Shown here: one piece after another, positions 25,146 through 33,359 of the stretch
Position numbering within the stretch: position 1 is the first letter of the stretch
Layout of the letters: each line of letters begins with the position of its first letter
Position numbers and translations under genes: made by a program
DNA from: VRUE01 sp033856275
GTDB lineage: Bacteria > Actinomycetota > Thermoleophilia > Solirubrobacterales > 70-9
Length of the DNA stretch: 64,000 nucleotides
Reading direction: 5' to 3'
Assembly (NCBI GenBank): GCA_033856275.1
Contig: JAWVFJ010000050.1
Span: 1-64,000 of the forward strand
The notes under the pieces: model-generated
What the model saw: only the letters and a program-made list of their open reading frames with translations
Told to the model about the DNA's origin: nothing
Database searches by the model: none

Positions 25146-26966
25146 CTAAGCCCGAACGGGCTCGAGAGCGCGCTCTGCCGCCGCGGTGATATGAGCGGCG
25201 TCGATGCCGGCCGCGGCTAGCAGCGCCCCGGGTGGGCCACTGCCGGGGCGCTCGGTAACCGCCAAGCGGATCAAGCTGGTGCTCGCCGCATTCTCCGCCA
25301 GCACCGCGGCCACGGCGTCGCCGATCCCGCCCTCTGCCCAGTGGTCCTCGACCGTGACCAGTGCCCGGGTCTCATGCGCCGCGGCAATGATCGCCCCGGC
25401 GTCGACGGGCTTGATCGAGTAGAGGTCGATTATCCGGGCCGAGACTCCCTTCTCGGCGAGTTCATTGGCGGCGGCGAGACATTCGTGCAGGGTGATGCCG
25501 GCGCCGATCAGGGTGATCGCGTCATCGTCACCCGAGCGCAGCGTGCGACTGCCGCCGATGCGGAAGTCCTCGTCGGGTGCGTAGAGCACCGCAGTGGCGC
25601 CGCGTGTCGTGCGCAGGTAGCTGATGCCGCGGTGCTGGCGCATCGCGTCCAGCAGGGCGACAGTTTGGTTGGGGTCCGAGGGATAGAGGACGACGCTGCC
25701 GAGCACGGCGCGGAGCGAAGCGATGTCCTCGAGCGCCATCTGCGAGGGGCCGTCGGGACCGATCGAGACACCGACGTGGGAACCGCAAAGCTTCAGGTCG
25801 GCGCCCGAGATGGCACCCATGCGGATGAAGTCGTAGGCGCGGCTGAGGAAGGCGCCGAAGGAGGAGGCGAAGGGCTTCCAGCCCCGGGTCTGCAAGCCGA
25901 CGGCCGCGGCGATCATTTGCTGCTCGGCGATGAACATCTCGAAGAACCGCTGCGGGTGCTTGGCGGCGAAGCGTTCGGCGTAGGTGGAGTTGCCGACCTC
26001 GGCGTCGAGCGCGACGACCTGCTCGTCGATCGAGCCGATCCAAGCCAGGGCGTCGCCGTAGGCGCTACGGGTAGCGACCTTGTCGCCGACCTCATAGGCC
26101 GGTCGCTCGACCGCCGCCCGCTCGATCTCAAATGGCTTTGCCGCGGGGGGCGACTGCACCTCGACGCCAACGTCGCGGATGCCACCCAACTCCTCGATCG
26201 CGGCCTCGGGATCGGCGAGCGGTTTGCCGTGCCAGCCCGGCTGGTCCTCGACCGCGGCGACGCCAGAACCCTTCTTCGTGCGAGCGAAGATCACCGCGGG
26301 CCGATCGGCCGCCAGCGCTGCCGCGTAGGCCGCGTCGATCGCCTCGAAGTCGTGACCGTCGATCTCCTGCACGTGCCAGTCGCATGCAGCGGCCCGCGCC
26401 GCCAGCTTCGAGGTGTCCCATTCGTGCATGGTCGCGCCGCGCTGTCCCAGCCGGTTGATGTCGGCCACCGCGATCAGGTTGCTGAGCCCGGCGTAGCCAG
26501 CGTGCTCGAAGGCCTCCCACATCGAGCCCTCGGCGAGCTCGGAGTCCCCGCAGAGGACCCAGGTCCGGTAGTCGGCGTGCTCGAGCTTGGCGCCGGCGAG
26601 GGCGATGCCAACCGCGATCGGCAGTCCCTGGCCGAGCGAGCCGGTGGCGACGTCGACCCAGGGGATCTCGGGTGTCGGGTGGCCCTGCATGCGGGAGCCG
26701 AACTGGCGGAAGCTGAGCAGCTCCTCGTCGTCGATCGCCCCGGCGGCCTTGTAGAGCGCGTAGAGCAGCGGCGAGGCGTGGCCCTTGGAGAAGACCAGGT
26801 GGTCGTTGGCCTTGTTCTCCGGCGCCGAGAAGTCGTAGCGCAGGTATTTGGTGAAGAGCACAGCCATCAGGTCGGCCGCCGACATCCCCGAGGTGGGATG
26901 ACCGGAGCCGGCGGCATCGCTGGCGCGGATCGCGTCGACGCGCAGTTGCTGTGCGAGTTCCTTCAT
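25146..26966 (-). CDS. tkt: Transketolase
   Basis: The 606-residue thiamine-diphosphate enzyme moves two-carbon ketol units in the pentose phosphate pathway. The N-terminal half has SGHPTSGMSAADLMAVLF, the GHASPLLYAL segment, and the ThDP motif GDSELAEGSMWEA through ADINRLGQ. The Pyr domain contains AEQQMIAAAVGLQTRG with the catalytic-type Glu. The C-terminal domain is present. It is about 60 residues shorter than the E. coli enzyme and resembles the shorter animal/archaeal-like type. The start is ATG at 26966. The stop is about 125 bp from the secreted operon. Confidence 0.92.
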   Translation of the reverse strand: MKELAQQLRVDAIRASDAAGSGHPTSGMSAADLMAVLFTKYLRYDFSAPENKANDHLVFSKGHASPLLYALYKAAGAIDDEELLSFRQFGSRMQGHPTPEIPWVDVATGSLGQGLPIAVGIALAGAKLEHADYRTWVLCGDSELAEGSMWEAFEHAGYAGLSNLIAVADINRLGQRGATMHEWDTSKLAARAAACDWHVQEIDGHDFEAIDAAYAAALAADRPAVIFARTKKGSGVAAVEDQPGWHGKPLADPEAAIEELGGIRDVGVEVQSPPAAKPFEIERAAVERPAYEVGDKVATRSAYGDALAWIGSIDEQVVALDAEVGNSTYAERFAAKHPQRFFEMFIAEQQMIAAAVGLQTRGWKPFASSFGAFLSRAYDFIRMGAISGADLKLCGSHVGVSIGPDGPSQMALEDIASLRAVLGSVVLYPSDPNQTVALLDAMRQHRGISYLRTTRGATAVLYAPDEDFRIGGSRTLRSGDDDAITLIGAGITLHECLAAANELAEKGVSARIIDLYSIKPVDAGAIIAAAHETRALVTVEDHWAEGGIGDAVAAVLAENAASTSLIRLAVTERPGSGPPGALLAAAGIDAAHITAAAERALEPVRA

Positions 26967-26986
26967 CTGCCGGACTCTATCCAGAG

Positions 26987-28018
26987 CTAACCGATCGCGA
27001 CCATGCGCTCGATCGGCAGCTTCGCCCGCTCGGCGACCGCTTCCGGAACGCTGACCTCGAACTTCATATCGCGCAGGCTGTCGCGCAGCTTCGGCAGCGT
27101 GATCATCTTCATGTACTTGCAGAAAGCCATCCGGTTGGCCTCGATCAGATTGGCCTGCGGCGCTGCTTGCTGCAGCGGGTAGAGCATGCCGTTCTCGGTG
27201 GCGACGATGAAGCTGCCGTCCGGATGCTCTTCGACGTGCTGGAGCATTCCCGAGGTGGAGAGCATGTGGACTCCCTCGGGCTCGATGTCACCGGAGGCGA
27301 CGTACTCCATCGCCTGCGTGGCGCAGCCGCACTCGGGGTGGATCAGGAACTCGGCCTCGGGGTTTTCGGCGCGGGTCTGAGCGATGTCACCAGGACGGAT
27401 GCCGGCGTGCACGTGGCACTCGCCGTCCCAGATGTGGAAGTTGGGGCGCCGCTCGGGATCTTCGCGGATACCCGTCTCGCGCTCGACGAAGGCGCCGAGC
27501 CACATGTCGGGGCCAAAGAGGATCTCGGCCTCGGGGCCGTGCTCGGCCCAGATGTGCTCGACGACCTTGACCGCGTTGGAGGAGGTGCAGCAGTAATCGG
27601 TCTCCGCCTTGACCTCGGCCGAGGTATTGACGTACATCACGACGAGCGCCCCGGGATGCTCGTCCTTCCAGGCGCGCAGTTGGTCCGCGTCGATCGAGTC
27701 GGCGAGCGAACAGCCGGCGTCGAGGTCGGGGATCAGCACCTTCTTCTCGGGCGAGAGGATCGAGGCCGTCTCGGCCATGAAGTGGACGCCGCAGAAGGCG
27801 ATCGCCTCCGCGTCGGTGGCTGCGGCCTCGCGCGAGAGGCCGAGCGAGTCGCCCATGTGGTCGGCGACATCCTGCACCTCGGGCAGCTGATAGTTGTGGG
27901 CGAGGATGACGGCGTTGCGCTCGGCAGCGAGCGCGCGTACCTCCTCGCTCATCGCGCGGATCTCCTCCGGCGAGAGGTCCGGTGCCATCGTGGGTTGGAT
28001 CGTGGGCAACTCCCGCAT
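26987..28018 (-). CDS. nadA: Quinolinate synthase A
   Basis: The 343-residue enzyme condenses iminoaspartate with dihydroxyacetone phosphate to quinolinate, the first committed product of de novo NAD synthesis. Three conserved cysteine sites for a [4Fe-4S] cluster are visible: IAFCGVHFMAETA, TDYCCTSSNAV, and HPECGCATQA. HNYQLPEVQDVADHMGDSL near the N-terminus is diagnostic. nadB, usually between nadA and nadC, is not in this window. nadC is 1.1 kb away beyond the mutM-like gene. It precedes tkt on the same strand with a 20-bp gap. Confidence 0.94.
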   Translation of the reverse strand: MRELPTIQPTMAPDLSPEEIRAMSEEVRALAAERNAVILAHNYQLPEVQDVADHMGDSLGLSREAAATDAEAIAFCGVHFMAETASILSPEKKVLIPDLDAGCSLADSIDADQLRAWKDEHPGALVVMYVNTSAEVKAETDYCCTSSNAVKVVEHIWAEHGPEAEILFGPDMWLGAFVERETGIREDPERRPNFHIWDGECHVHAGIRPGDIAQTRAENPEAEFLIHPECGCATQAMEYVASGDIEPEGVHMLSTSGMLQHVEEHPDGSFIVATENGMLYPLQQAAPQANLIEANRMAFCKYMKMITLPKLRDSLRDMKFEVSVPEAVAERAKLPIERMVAIG

Positions 28019-28123
28019 GGAGCCTTCCGTTTCCGATGTTCGCTGGCACGGCCACTGACCTAGAACCAGTCGAATGAACTATCTACAAGTCTAACGGTCT
28101 CGGCCACGCGCAAGACTTGTCGG

Positions 28124-28969
28124 ATGCCCGAGCTTCCCGAGGTCGAGATCGCAGTCCGGCGGCTGGGCACAGCGGCGTCCGGAGCGACGATCGAATCTGT
28201 GCTGGCGCCGGGGATGAACGTGATGAAGACCTTTGATCCGCCGCTGGAAACGCTGGTCGGTCGCGAGATCAGCGGCATCCGCCGGATCGGCAAGATGCCG
28301 GTGGTCGAGTTCGATGACCTCTCGCTGCTGATCCACCTGATGTCGGCGGGACGGTTGCGGCTTTTCGACAAACGCGCATCGCTCAAAGACCGGACCTCTC
28401 GGGTGCTAATCCGATTGGATGACGGGCGCGAGCTGCGCCTGCGCGAGTTCGGCACCAAGCAGCGTGCCTGGGCGAAGCTGCTGCCCAGCGACGCGGTCGA
28501 CGAAGACGAGGCGGTCGTGCGACTCGGCCCCGAAGCCTGGCCGCCTCCCCCACCGGACAAGTTCGCCGCCCTGATCGACCAGCCCCGACACCTGCACCCC
28601 TTGCTTCGCCACCAGGGCGACATCTCAGGCATTGGACGCTCCTGGGTAGACGAGATCCTCTGGGAGGCCCGACTCTCTCCGTTCAAGAAGGGCTCCGAAC
28701 TAAGCGAAGAGGAAGTCGAGCGGTTGCACGCGGCGCTCCATGTGCTCGGCGACGCAATCGAGCACTACGAGAAAACGATCGGCGAGCAACTGCCCGACAA
28801 AGTGCCGATGCCGCTGAAGGTCCACAGGCGCGAGGGCGAGCCCTGCCCCCGCTGCGGCACCACGATCGAGGCCGTCTTCTTCTCAGAGCACCAGACCAAT
28901 TACTGCCCGAAGGAGCAAACCGGCGGCCGCGTGCTCAAGGACCGCCGTCTTTCCCGCCTGCTCAAGTGA
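28124..28969 (+). CDS. Formamidopyrimidine-DNA glycosylase family protein (MutM/Nei-like)
   Basis: The 281-residue protein has the mature N-terminus PELPEVE, with the catalytic proline at position 2 and glutamate at position 3. It has a conserved lysine in RRIGKMPVVEF, the H2TH region (GDISGIGRSWVDEILWEARLS) and a C-terminal zinc-finger area. The finger begins CPRCG, but its last pair reads YCPKEQ instead of YCPxCQ. One zinc-ligand cysteine is therefore replaced by Glu. It excises oxidised bases from DNA. The gene is monocistronic and divergent from nadA. Confidence 0.88.
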   Translation: MPELPEVEIAVRRLGTAASGATIESVLAPGMNVMKTFDPPLETLVGREISGIRRIGKMPVVEFDDLSLLIHLMSAGRLRLFDKRASLKDRTSRVLIRLDDGRELRLREFGTKQRAWAKLLPSDAVDEDEAVVRLGPEAWPPPPPDKFAALIDQPRHLHPLLRHQGDISGIGRSWVDEILWEARLSPFKKGSELSEEEVERLHAALHVLGDAIEHYEKTIGEQLPDKVPMPLKVHRREGEPCPRCGTTIEAVFFSEHQTNYCPKEQTGGRVLKDRRLSRLLK

Positions 28970-28979
28970 CGTAGGGGTC

Positions 28980-29082
28980 GAGGAGGACGGATGCCCCTCC
29001 GGCGGAACCCGCGCCCGCACTTGGTAGAGGGCCCGAGGTTTAGTTGCTCACAAGTTCCTCTGGAGAGGCATCCGTCCTCCTC
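28980..29082. repeat. Palindromic repeat element, copy 1
   Basis: Terminal inverted arms of 21 bp (28980-29000 and 29062-29082, one mismatch) enclose a centre of about 60 bp. The centre is homologous in inverted orientation to that of the element at 29973-30090. It lies between the convergent ends of the mutM-like gene and nadC. Stem changes relative to copy 2 are compensated on both arms, pointing to selection or conversion that preserves the fold. Confidence 0.75.
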
Positions 29083-29107
29083 GCCGGACCGGCACTCGTC
29101 CTTCTTC

Positions 29108-29956
29108 TCAAGCGGACTCGATCAGCATGCTGAAGTCGAGCGTTGGAGCTGAGTGGGTCAGGGCGCCGACGGAGATGAAGTCGACCCCCGACTCGGCGAT
29201 CGGGCGAACGGTCTCCAAGCTGACACCACCCGAAGCCTCCAGCGATGGCCCTCCCCCGTCCCTGCGAGCGTTGCCGTCGCGCAGCTCGACCGCCTTGCGA
29301 AGCGTGCCAGCGTCCATATTGTCGAGCAAGAGAACATCGGCACCAGTGCCAAGCCCGTAGGCGACCTCGTCGAGGTTGCGACACTCGACCTCGACGGCCA
29401 GGTTCGGATACTTGGTGCGGGCGGCGTGGACGGCCTTGGCCAAGCTGCCGGCAAGGGCGATGTGGTTCTCCTTGATCAAGATCGCGTCGTAGAGGCCCAT
29501 GCGGTGATTGCGACCGCCGCCGGCCACCACCGCTGCCTTCTCCAACTCGCGCAGCCCCGGCGTCGTCTTGCGCGTGTCAAGGATCGCCGCGCCCGTCCCA
29601 GCGATGGCCTCGACGAATCGCGCCGTCAGAGTGGCGATGCCGGACAGGTGCCCGAGGAAGTTGAGCGCGGTTCGCTCGGCCGCCAGCAGCCCCCTTGCTG
29701 ACCCACTGGCAAGCGCGACCTCGGCCGGAACAGAGTCGCGCCACTGTCCCTCGACCACGAGGTTGTCGACATCCTCGATCCCGCACTGACCCATCGTCTC
29801 GGCGACAACACCCAGCCCGAAAACCACGCCCGCCTGCTTCTGCACGATCCGTGCCCGCCCCCGCGCCTCAGCCGGCACAGTCGTCTCCGAGGTCACGTCG
29901 CCGGTCCCGACATCCTCGGCAAGCGCGCAACCCACCACGTCCCGAAGTTCAGCCAT
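29108..29956 (-). CDS. nadC: Nicotinate-nucleotide pyrophosphorylase (carboxylating)
   Basis: The 282-residue quinolinate phosphoribosyltransferase makes nicotinate mononucleotide from quinolinate and PRPP. It has the expected N-terminal GDVTSETTVPAEARG, the Arg/Lys-rich active site LDTRKTTPGLRELEKAAV and GGGRNHRMGLYDAILIKENH. The barrel segments VEVECRNLDEV and LLDNMD follow, then GVDFISVGALTHSAPTLDFSM. The gene stands alone between two palindromic repeat copies in inverted orientation, separated from nadA by the opposite-strand mutM-like gene. Confidence 0.94.
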   Translation of the reverse strand: MAELRDVVGCALAEDVGTGDVTSETTVPAEARGRARIVQKQAGVVFGLGVVAETMGQCGIEDVDNLVVEGQWRDSVPAEVALASGSARGLLAAERTALNFLGHLSGIATLTARFVEAIAGTGAAILDTRKTTPGLRELEKAAVVAGGGRNHRMGLYDAILIKENHIALAGSLAKAVHAARTKYPNLAVEVECRNLDEVAYGLGTGADVLLLDNMDAGTLRKAVELRDGNARRDGGGPSLEASGGVSLETVRPIAESGVDFISVGALTHSAPTLDFSMLIESA

Positions 29957-29972
29957 CAGCGCACCCTAACCG

Positions 29973-30090
29973 CCGGCTGTGAGACGGACGGGTGCCCCTC
30001 CAGAGGAACTTGTGAGCAACAAAACCCTGGCCCGTCCACCAGTGCGGGCGCGGGTTCCGCCGGAGGGGCACCCGTCCGTCTCACAGCCGG
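29973..30090. repeat. Palindromic repeat element, copy 2
   Basis: A 118-bp element with perfect 29-bp terminal inverted repeats (29973-30001 and 30062-30090). The central region, including GAGGAACTTGTGAGCAAC and GTGCGGGCGCGGGTTCC, matches copy 1 in the reverse orientation. It fills the divergent gap between nadC and the sigma-factor gene and could carry promoters or extrude as a cruciform. Confidence 0.8.
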
Positions 30091-30116
30091 AGGCTCTGGG
30101 GCGTTTAATCCCACGA

Positions 30117-30578
30117 GTGACCGCACTGCCGCCGTTTCAGATACTGCTCGATGAGCACGCCGCCGACGTGATGGGGGTGCTGCGCGGTGCGGTCGGGCGC
30201 GCCGACGCGGAGGACTGCTTTCAGGAGACCTTCCTCGCCGCCCTGCGTGCCTATCCGAAGCTGAGCGACGCCTCCAACCTGCGCGGCTGGCTCTTCACGA
30301 TCGCGCACCGCAAGGCGATCGACCACCACCGCGCCAGCGGCCGCCGGCCGCTGGCGATGCCGGAGCTGGCCGAGATCGAGACAAACGACCCCGAGCCCGA
30401 TGACGGGATCTGGGAAATGGTCGGGGCGCTGCCGCCGAAGCAGCGGGCGGCGGTGGCCCTGCGCTACGCCTGCGATCTCCCCCACGCCGAGATCGCCGCT
30501 GCCCTGGGCTGCTCGCCGGAGGCGGCACGGCGCAGCCTGCACGAGGGAATCAAGCGACTGAGAAAGGAGTTGGCATGA
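30117..30578 (+). CDS. ECF-like RNA polymerase sigma factor
   Basis: The start GTG at 30117 gives 153 residues. Longer frames would run into the palindromic repeat. Region 2 (about 10-75: DEHAADVMGVLRGAVGRADAE, DCFQETFLAALRAY, LRGWLFTIAHRKAIDHHRA) and region 4 (about 98-150: ALPPKQRAAVALRYACDLPHAEIAAALGCSPEAARRSLHEG) are present, with no extra domains or anti-sigma gene. The stop overlaps the ogt start (ATGA), so the two are co-translated. This suggests a role in the response to alkylation or genotoxic stress (inference). Confidence 0.82.
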   Translation: MTALPPFQILLDEHAADVMGVLRGAVGRADAEDCFQETFLAALRAYPKLSDASNLRGWLFTIAHRKAIDHHRASGRRPLAMPELAEIETNDPEPDDGIWEMVGALPPKQRAAVALRYACDLPHAEIAAALGCSPEAARRSLHEGIKRLRKELA

Positions 30579-31126
30579 AGACTTCCCTGCAACGCCTCGC
30601 CGAGGGCGCCGACACAGAGGGCCTGCTCGACGTCGCCTACGTGATCTCCGATTCCCCCTTCGGACCGTTGCTGCTCGCTGCCACCCCCCAGGGACTGGTC
30701 AAGGTAAGCCTGCCCGGTCACGATCCCGATCAGGCACTGGCGGACCTTGCGGTGCGGATCTCCCCCCGTGTACTTGAGGCACCCGCTCGCCTAGACGAGA
30801 CGCGCCGCGAGCTCGATCTCTACTTCGAGGGCAAGCTGACGGAGTTCGATCTGCCGCTCGACTGGCGGCTCAGCAAGGACTTCCGCCGCCGGGCCCTGCG
30901 CGCGATCGACCGCATCCCTTACGGAAAGACCCGCAGCTACACGGACATTGCCCGCAGCGCCGGCAACGATCGCGCCGTGCGGGCAGCCGGAACCGCCTGC
31001 GGGGCCAACCCGATCCCGATCGTCGTCCCCTGCCACCGCGTCCTGCGCAGCAGCGGCAGCCTTGGCGGCTACGGCGGCGGCCTGCCGATGAAGGAGGCTC
31101 TGCTGAAGCTGGAGGGCGTGCTCTAG
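30575..31126 (+). CDS. ogt: Methylated-DNA-[protein]-cysteine S-methyltransferase
   Basis: The 183-residue suicide repair protein removes alkyl groups from O6-alkylguanine. The acceptor is C153 in the motif IPIVVPCHRVLRS, preceded by the helix-turn-helix GKTRSYTDIARSAGNDRAVRAAG and followed by GSLGGYGGGLPMKEALL. The N-terminal Ribonuclease-like domain is present but diverged. It has no AdaA-type regulatory domain. Translational coupling to the sigma factor upstream is clear from the ATGA overlap at 30575-30578. It ends in a 4-bp overlap with the convergent hydrolase. Confidence 0.92.
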   Translation: MKTSLQRLAEGADTEGLLDVAYVISDSPFGPLLLAATPQGLVKVSLPGHDPDQALADLAVRISPRVLEAPARLDETRRELDLYFEGKLTEFDLPLDWRLSKDFRRRALRAIDRIPYGKTRSYTDIARSAGNDRAVRAAGTACGANPIPIVVPCHRVLRSSGSLGGYGGGLPMKEALLKLEGVL

Positions 31127-32013
31127 TTGGGGCCGGAGACTGGGCCGAAGAGTTCATGCGCCCGCTCGATCACCAGGTCTGGTCGCTCCTCGGCGATGAA
31201 GTGTCCGCAGCGCTCAACTTCCTCGACGCTCATGTCGTCGGCGTAGGGCTCATAGCCGACGAGGATGTCGGCCCGGATCACCGGGTCGGCTTCGCCGGCG
31301 AGGATGCGAGTTGGAACGGAGCTGCGCTGCGAGCGGTAGTGACCCTTCCTCAGCCGTGGCACCTCGCGGGCGAGGAAGCTGCGGTAGAGGTGGGACGAAG
31401 CGAGCGCATGATCACGGGAGCGGAAGCTCTCGGCGTAGCAATCGAGCTCCTCCTTGCTCCACCGCATGTCCGGATGGGCACCACGCCGCAGCGCCAACCT
31501 GACGAAGCCCGGCGTGAAGCGCAGGACGCTCTCGCCGAGCAGCGGCGCGGCGAGGAGGAACTGATACGCCGTCCGCTGCAGAGCCGCTGGAGACGGTTTG
31601 GGCGGCTCGAACCAGGGGTGGACGATCCCAAGGGCCAGGTAGTTGCGGATGCGCTCGGGGGCATTGAGGCAGAGTAGGAAGCCGGTGTAGCCGCCCCAGT
31701 CGTGGCCGATGAGATCGACTTGGTCGAGCTCCAGCGCATCGAAGAGAGCCACTATGTCGGTGGCTAGTTCAGATACTTCGTAGTCCCCAGCAGGCGCCTC
31801 GCTCCAGCCAAAGCCGCGCAGGTCGGGACAGATGACACGGCGATCCTTGGCAAGCGCCGGAATCACCTTGCGCCAGATCCACCAGTGCTGCGGCCAGCCA
31901 TGCAGGAGGACCACCGGCGGACCCTCTCCCGCTTCGGCGACATGCAGGCGTACACCCGGGACATCGACGTAGTGGTGTGTGACTCCTTCCATCTCCGGGG
32001 GCGATCCGTGCAT
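31123..32013 (-). CDS. Alpha/beta hydrolase, epoxide hydrolase-like
   Basis: The protein has about 296 residues from the ATG at 32013. A second ATG at 31992 is also possible. The oxyanion motif LLHGWPQHWWIWRKV precedes the nucleophile elbow GHDWGG. There the nucleophile is Asp, as in epoxide hydrolases and haloalkane dehalogenases rather than Ser esterases. A late acid in AGEADPVI and the catalytic His in VERCGHFIAEERPD are visible. A cap domain of about 80 residues (HPWFEPPKPSP onward) is present. The substrate is unknown. It is convergent with ogt. Confidence 0.82.
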   Translation of the reverse strand: MHGSPPEMEGVTHHYVDVPGVRLHVAEAGEGPPVVLLHGWPQHWWIWRKVIPALAKDRRVICPDLRGFGWSEAPAGDYEVSELATDIVALFDALELDQVDLIGHDWGGYTGFLLCLNAPERIRNYLALGIVHPWFEPPKPSPAALQRTAYQFLLAAPLLGESVLRFTPGFVRLALRRGAHPDMRWSKEELDCYAESFRSRDHALASSHLYRSFLAREVPRLRKGHYRSQRSSVPTRILAGEADPVIRADILVGYEPYADDMSVEEVERCGHFIAEERPDLVIERAHELFGPVSGPN

Positions 32014-32101
32014 CGCCGAGAATCTAGCGAGAACCCACATACCTGCATGGCCCGAGCCTCTAACGCTAAAGGGATCTTCGGCCCCGACCGATCAAAGGGG
32101 C

Positions 32102-32689
32102 ATGAGACCAGTTTGGCTAGCGGCTCCACTCGTTCTGCTCGCAATGCTCGCGGCGAGTGGGTCTGCCTATGCCCTCACCGAGACCGAAGCGACCTCTTCG
32201 CCCCAGGATCCCGCTGCCCAACTGGACGAAGAAGTCGAATCGGAAGACGAATGTGTCGAAAGCGGTGAAGAAGAAGACTCCGAAGAAGCGGGAGAAGAAT
32301 GCGAAGCAGAAGCTGAAGACACCAGCTTCTCGCCCGCCGAAGACTGCTACCTGCGCACCGCTCGGGCTCGCGTCGTCGCCTATCCCTCGCTCAACACGAT
32401 GCGCCTCACGCTTGGCTACACGACCTACGAACCGGCCCAGGCGACGGTCGAATACAGTGCAAAGCACAATCGCCTGGGCGTCGTAACGCGCAAGCTCGGC
32501 CGCAGTGGAGTCGTCCGCCTCAGCAGGCACCTGGGTGACGGGGAGATGGGCCGGGTGCGGAGATCGCGCCGGTTCACGGTGACCGTGCACGTGCCCGACG
32601 CGCCGCCCTCCTGCAAGCGCTTCGAGACCGAGCAGCTACAGGTGGAGCACAGCAGCGACTCGCGGATCACCTGGTCAGAGGGACGCTAG
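32102..32689 (+). CDS. Secreted protein with an acidic Glu-rich segment, unknown function
   Basis: The ATG at 32102 has an AAAGGGG ribosome binding site directly upstream and gives 195 residues. The signal peptide is MRPVWLAAPLVLLAMLAASG, cut near SAYA. A strongly acidic low-complexity region follows (about 35-75, Glu-rich with three Cys). A C-terminal beta-rich domain of about 110 residues begins CYLRTARARVVAYPSLN. It contains TLGYTTYEPAQATVEYSAK, a pattern seen in bacterial immunoglobulin-like extracellular domains. I do not recognise the family. It is divergent from the hydrolase. Confidence 0.65.
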   Translation: MRPVWLAAPLVLLAMLAASGSAYALTETEATSSPQDPAAQLDEEVESEDECVESGEEEDSEEAGEECEAEAEDTSFSPAEDCYLRTARARVVAYPSLNTMRLTLGYTTYEPAQATVEYSAKHNRLGVVTRKLGRSGVVRLSRHLGDGEMGRVRRSRRFTVTVHVPDAPPSCKRFETEQLQVEHSSDSRITWSEGR

Positions 32690-32691
32690 CC

Positions 32692-33348
32692 CTACCGCTC
32701 GGAGTCATGGTGAGGCAGAACACCGCCTAGCCACTTGGCCGCTGCAGCCAAGTGTCCAGGGTCAATCTGGTGTCCGAGGTCCGACTCGTAATATTCGACC
32801 TCGATCCCGCCTGCCGTGAGCAACTCGCGAGCGCGGCGGGCAAAGCCGATTTCGATGATCGGGTCGCGTCGACCGTGGGCGACGAAGGCGCGCGTGCCTC
32901 GGCGATCCTCGAACTGTGGCTGCCAATCCTCAACGGTGGGAATGAAGCCGCTGAAGGCAAGTACTCCGGCAACGGCCGGTCGCTCCCCGCTGAACGCCAT
33001 CGCGTAGCTCATTACCGCGCCCATCGAGAAGCCGCCCAGGACCGTGCGCCCCGGCTCGATTCCAGTCTTCTCCCAAAGCCCGTCATGCAGGTCGGCCAGT
33101 GCCACGCGAGCGGCGTGGAAGGTGTCGGGATCGGGATAGCCGACTCGCGGTACCAGGTACCAATGATGCCCCGGTGAGCCGCCAAGGGTGAGCGGAGCCC
33201 GCGGGGTGACCACGTGCAGGCGCCGTCCCGGATCGAGCACGTCTGCAAGCCCGAGCAAATCCCGCTCATCGGTCCCGCGTCCGTGGTGGAGCACCAGGAG
33301 GCCGTCGGCCTGGTCGTCGACCGAGCGCTCCGAATAGACCAGCGGCAT
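32692..33348 (-). CDS. Carboxylesterase/phospholipase family serine hydrolase
   Basis: The 218-residue alpha/beta hydrolase of the phospholipase/carboxylesterase (YpfH-like) type has an oxyanion segment LLVLHHGRGTDERDL, nucleophile GFSMGAVMSYAMA, Asp in HGRRDPIIEI and His in DLGHQIDP. It has no signal peptide. It may hydrolyse short acyl esters. It is 11 bp after prfB on the same strand and could be co-transcribed. Its stop is 2 bp from the convergent acidic secreted protein. Confidence 0.85.
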   Translation of the reverse strand: MPLVYSERSVDDQADGLLVLHHGRGTDERDLLGLADVLDPGRRLHVVTPRAPLTLGGSPGHHWYLVPRVGYPDPDTFHAARVALADLHDGLWEKTGIEPGRTVLGGFSMGAVMSYAMAFSGERPAVAGVLAFSGFIPTVEDWQPQFEDRRGTRAFVAHGRRDPIIEIGFARRARELLTAGGIEVEYYESDLGHQIDPGHLAAAAKWLGGVLPHHDSER

Positions 33349-33359
33349 GGTGTGGGGGC

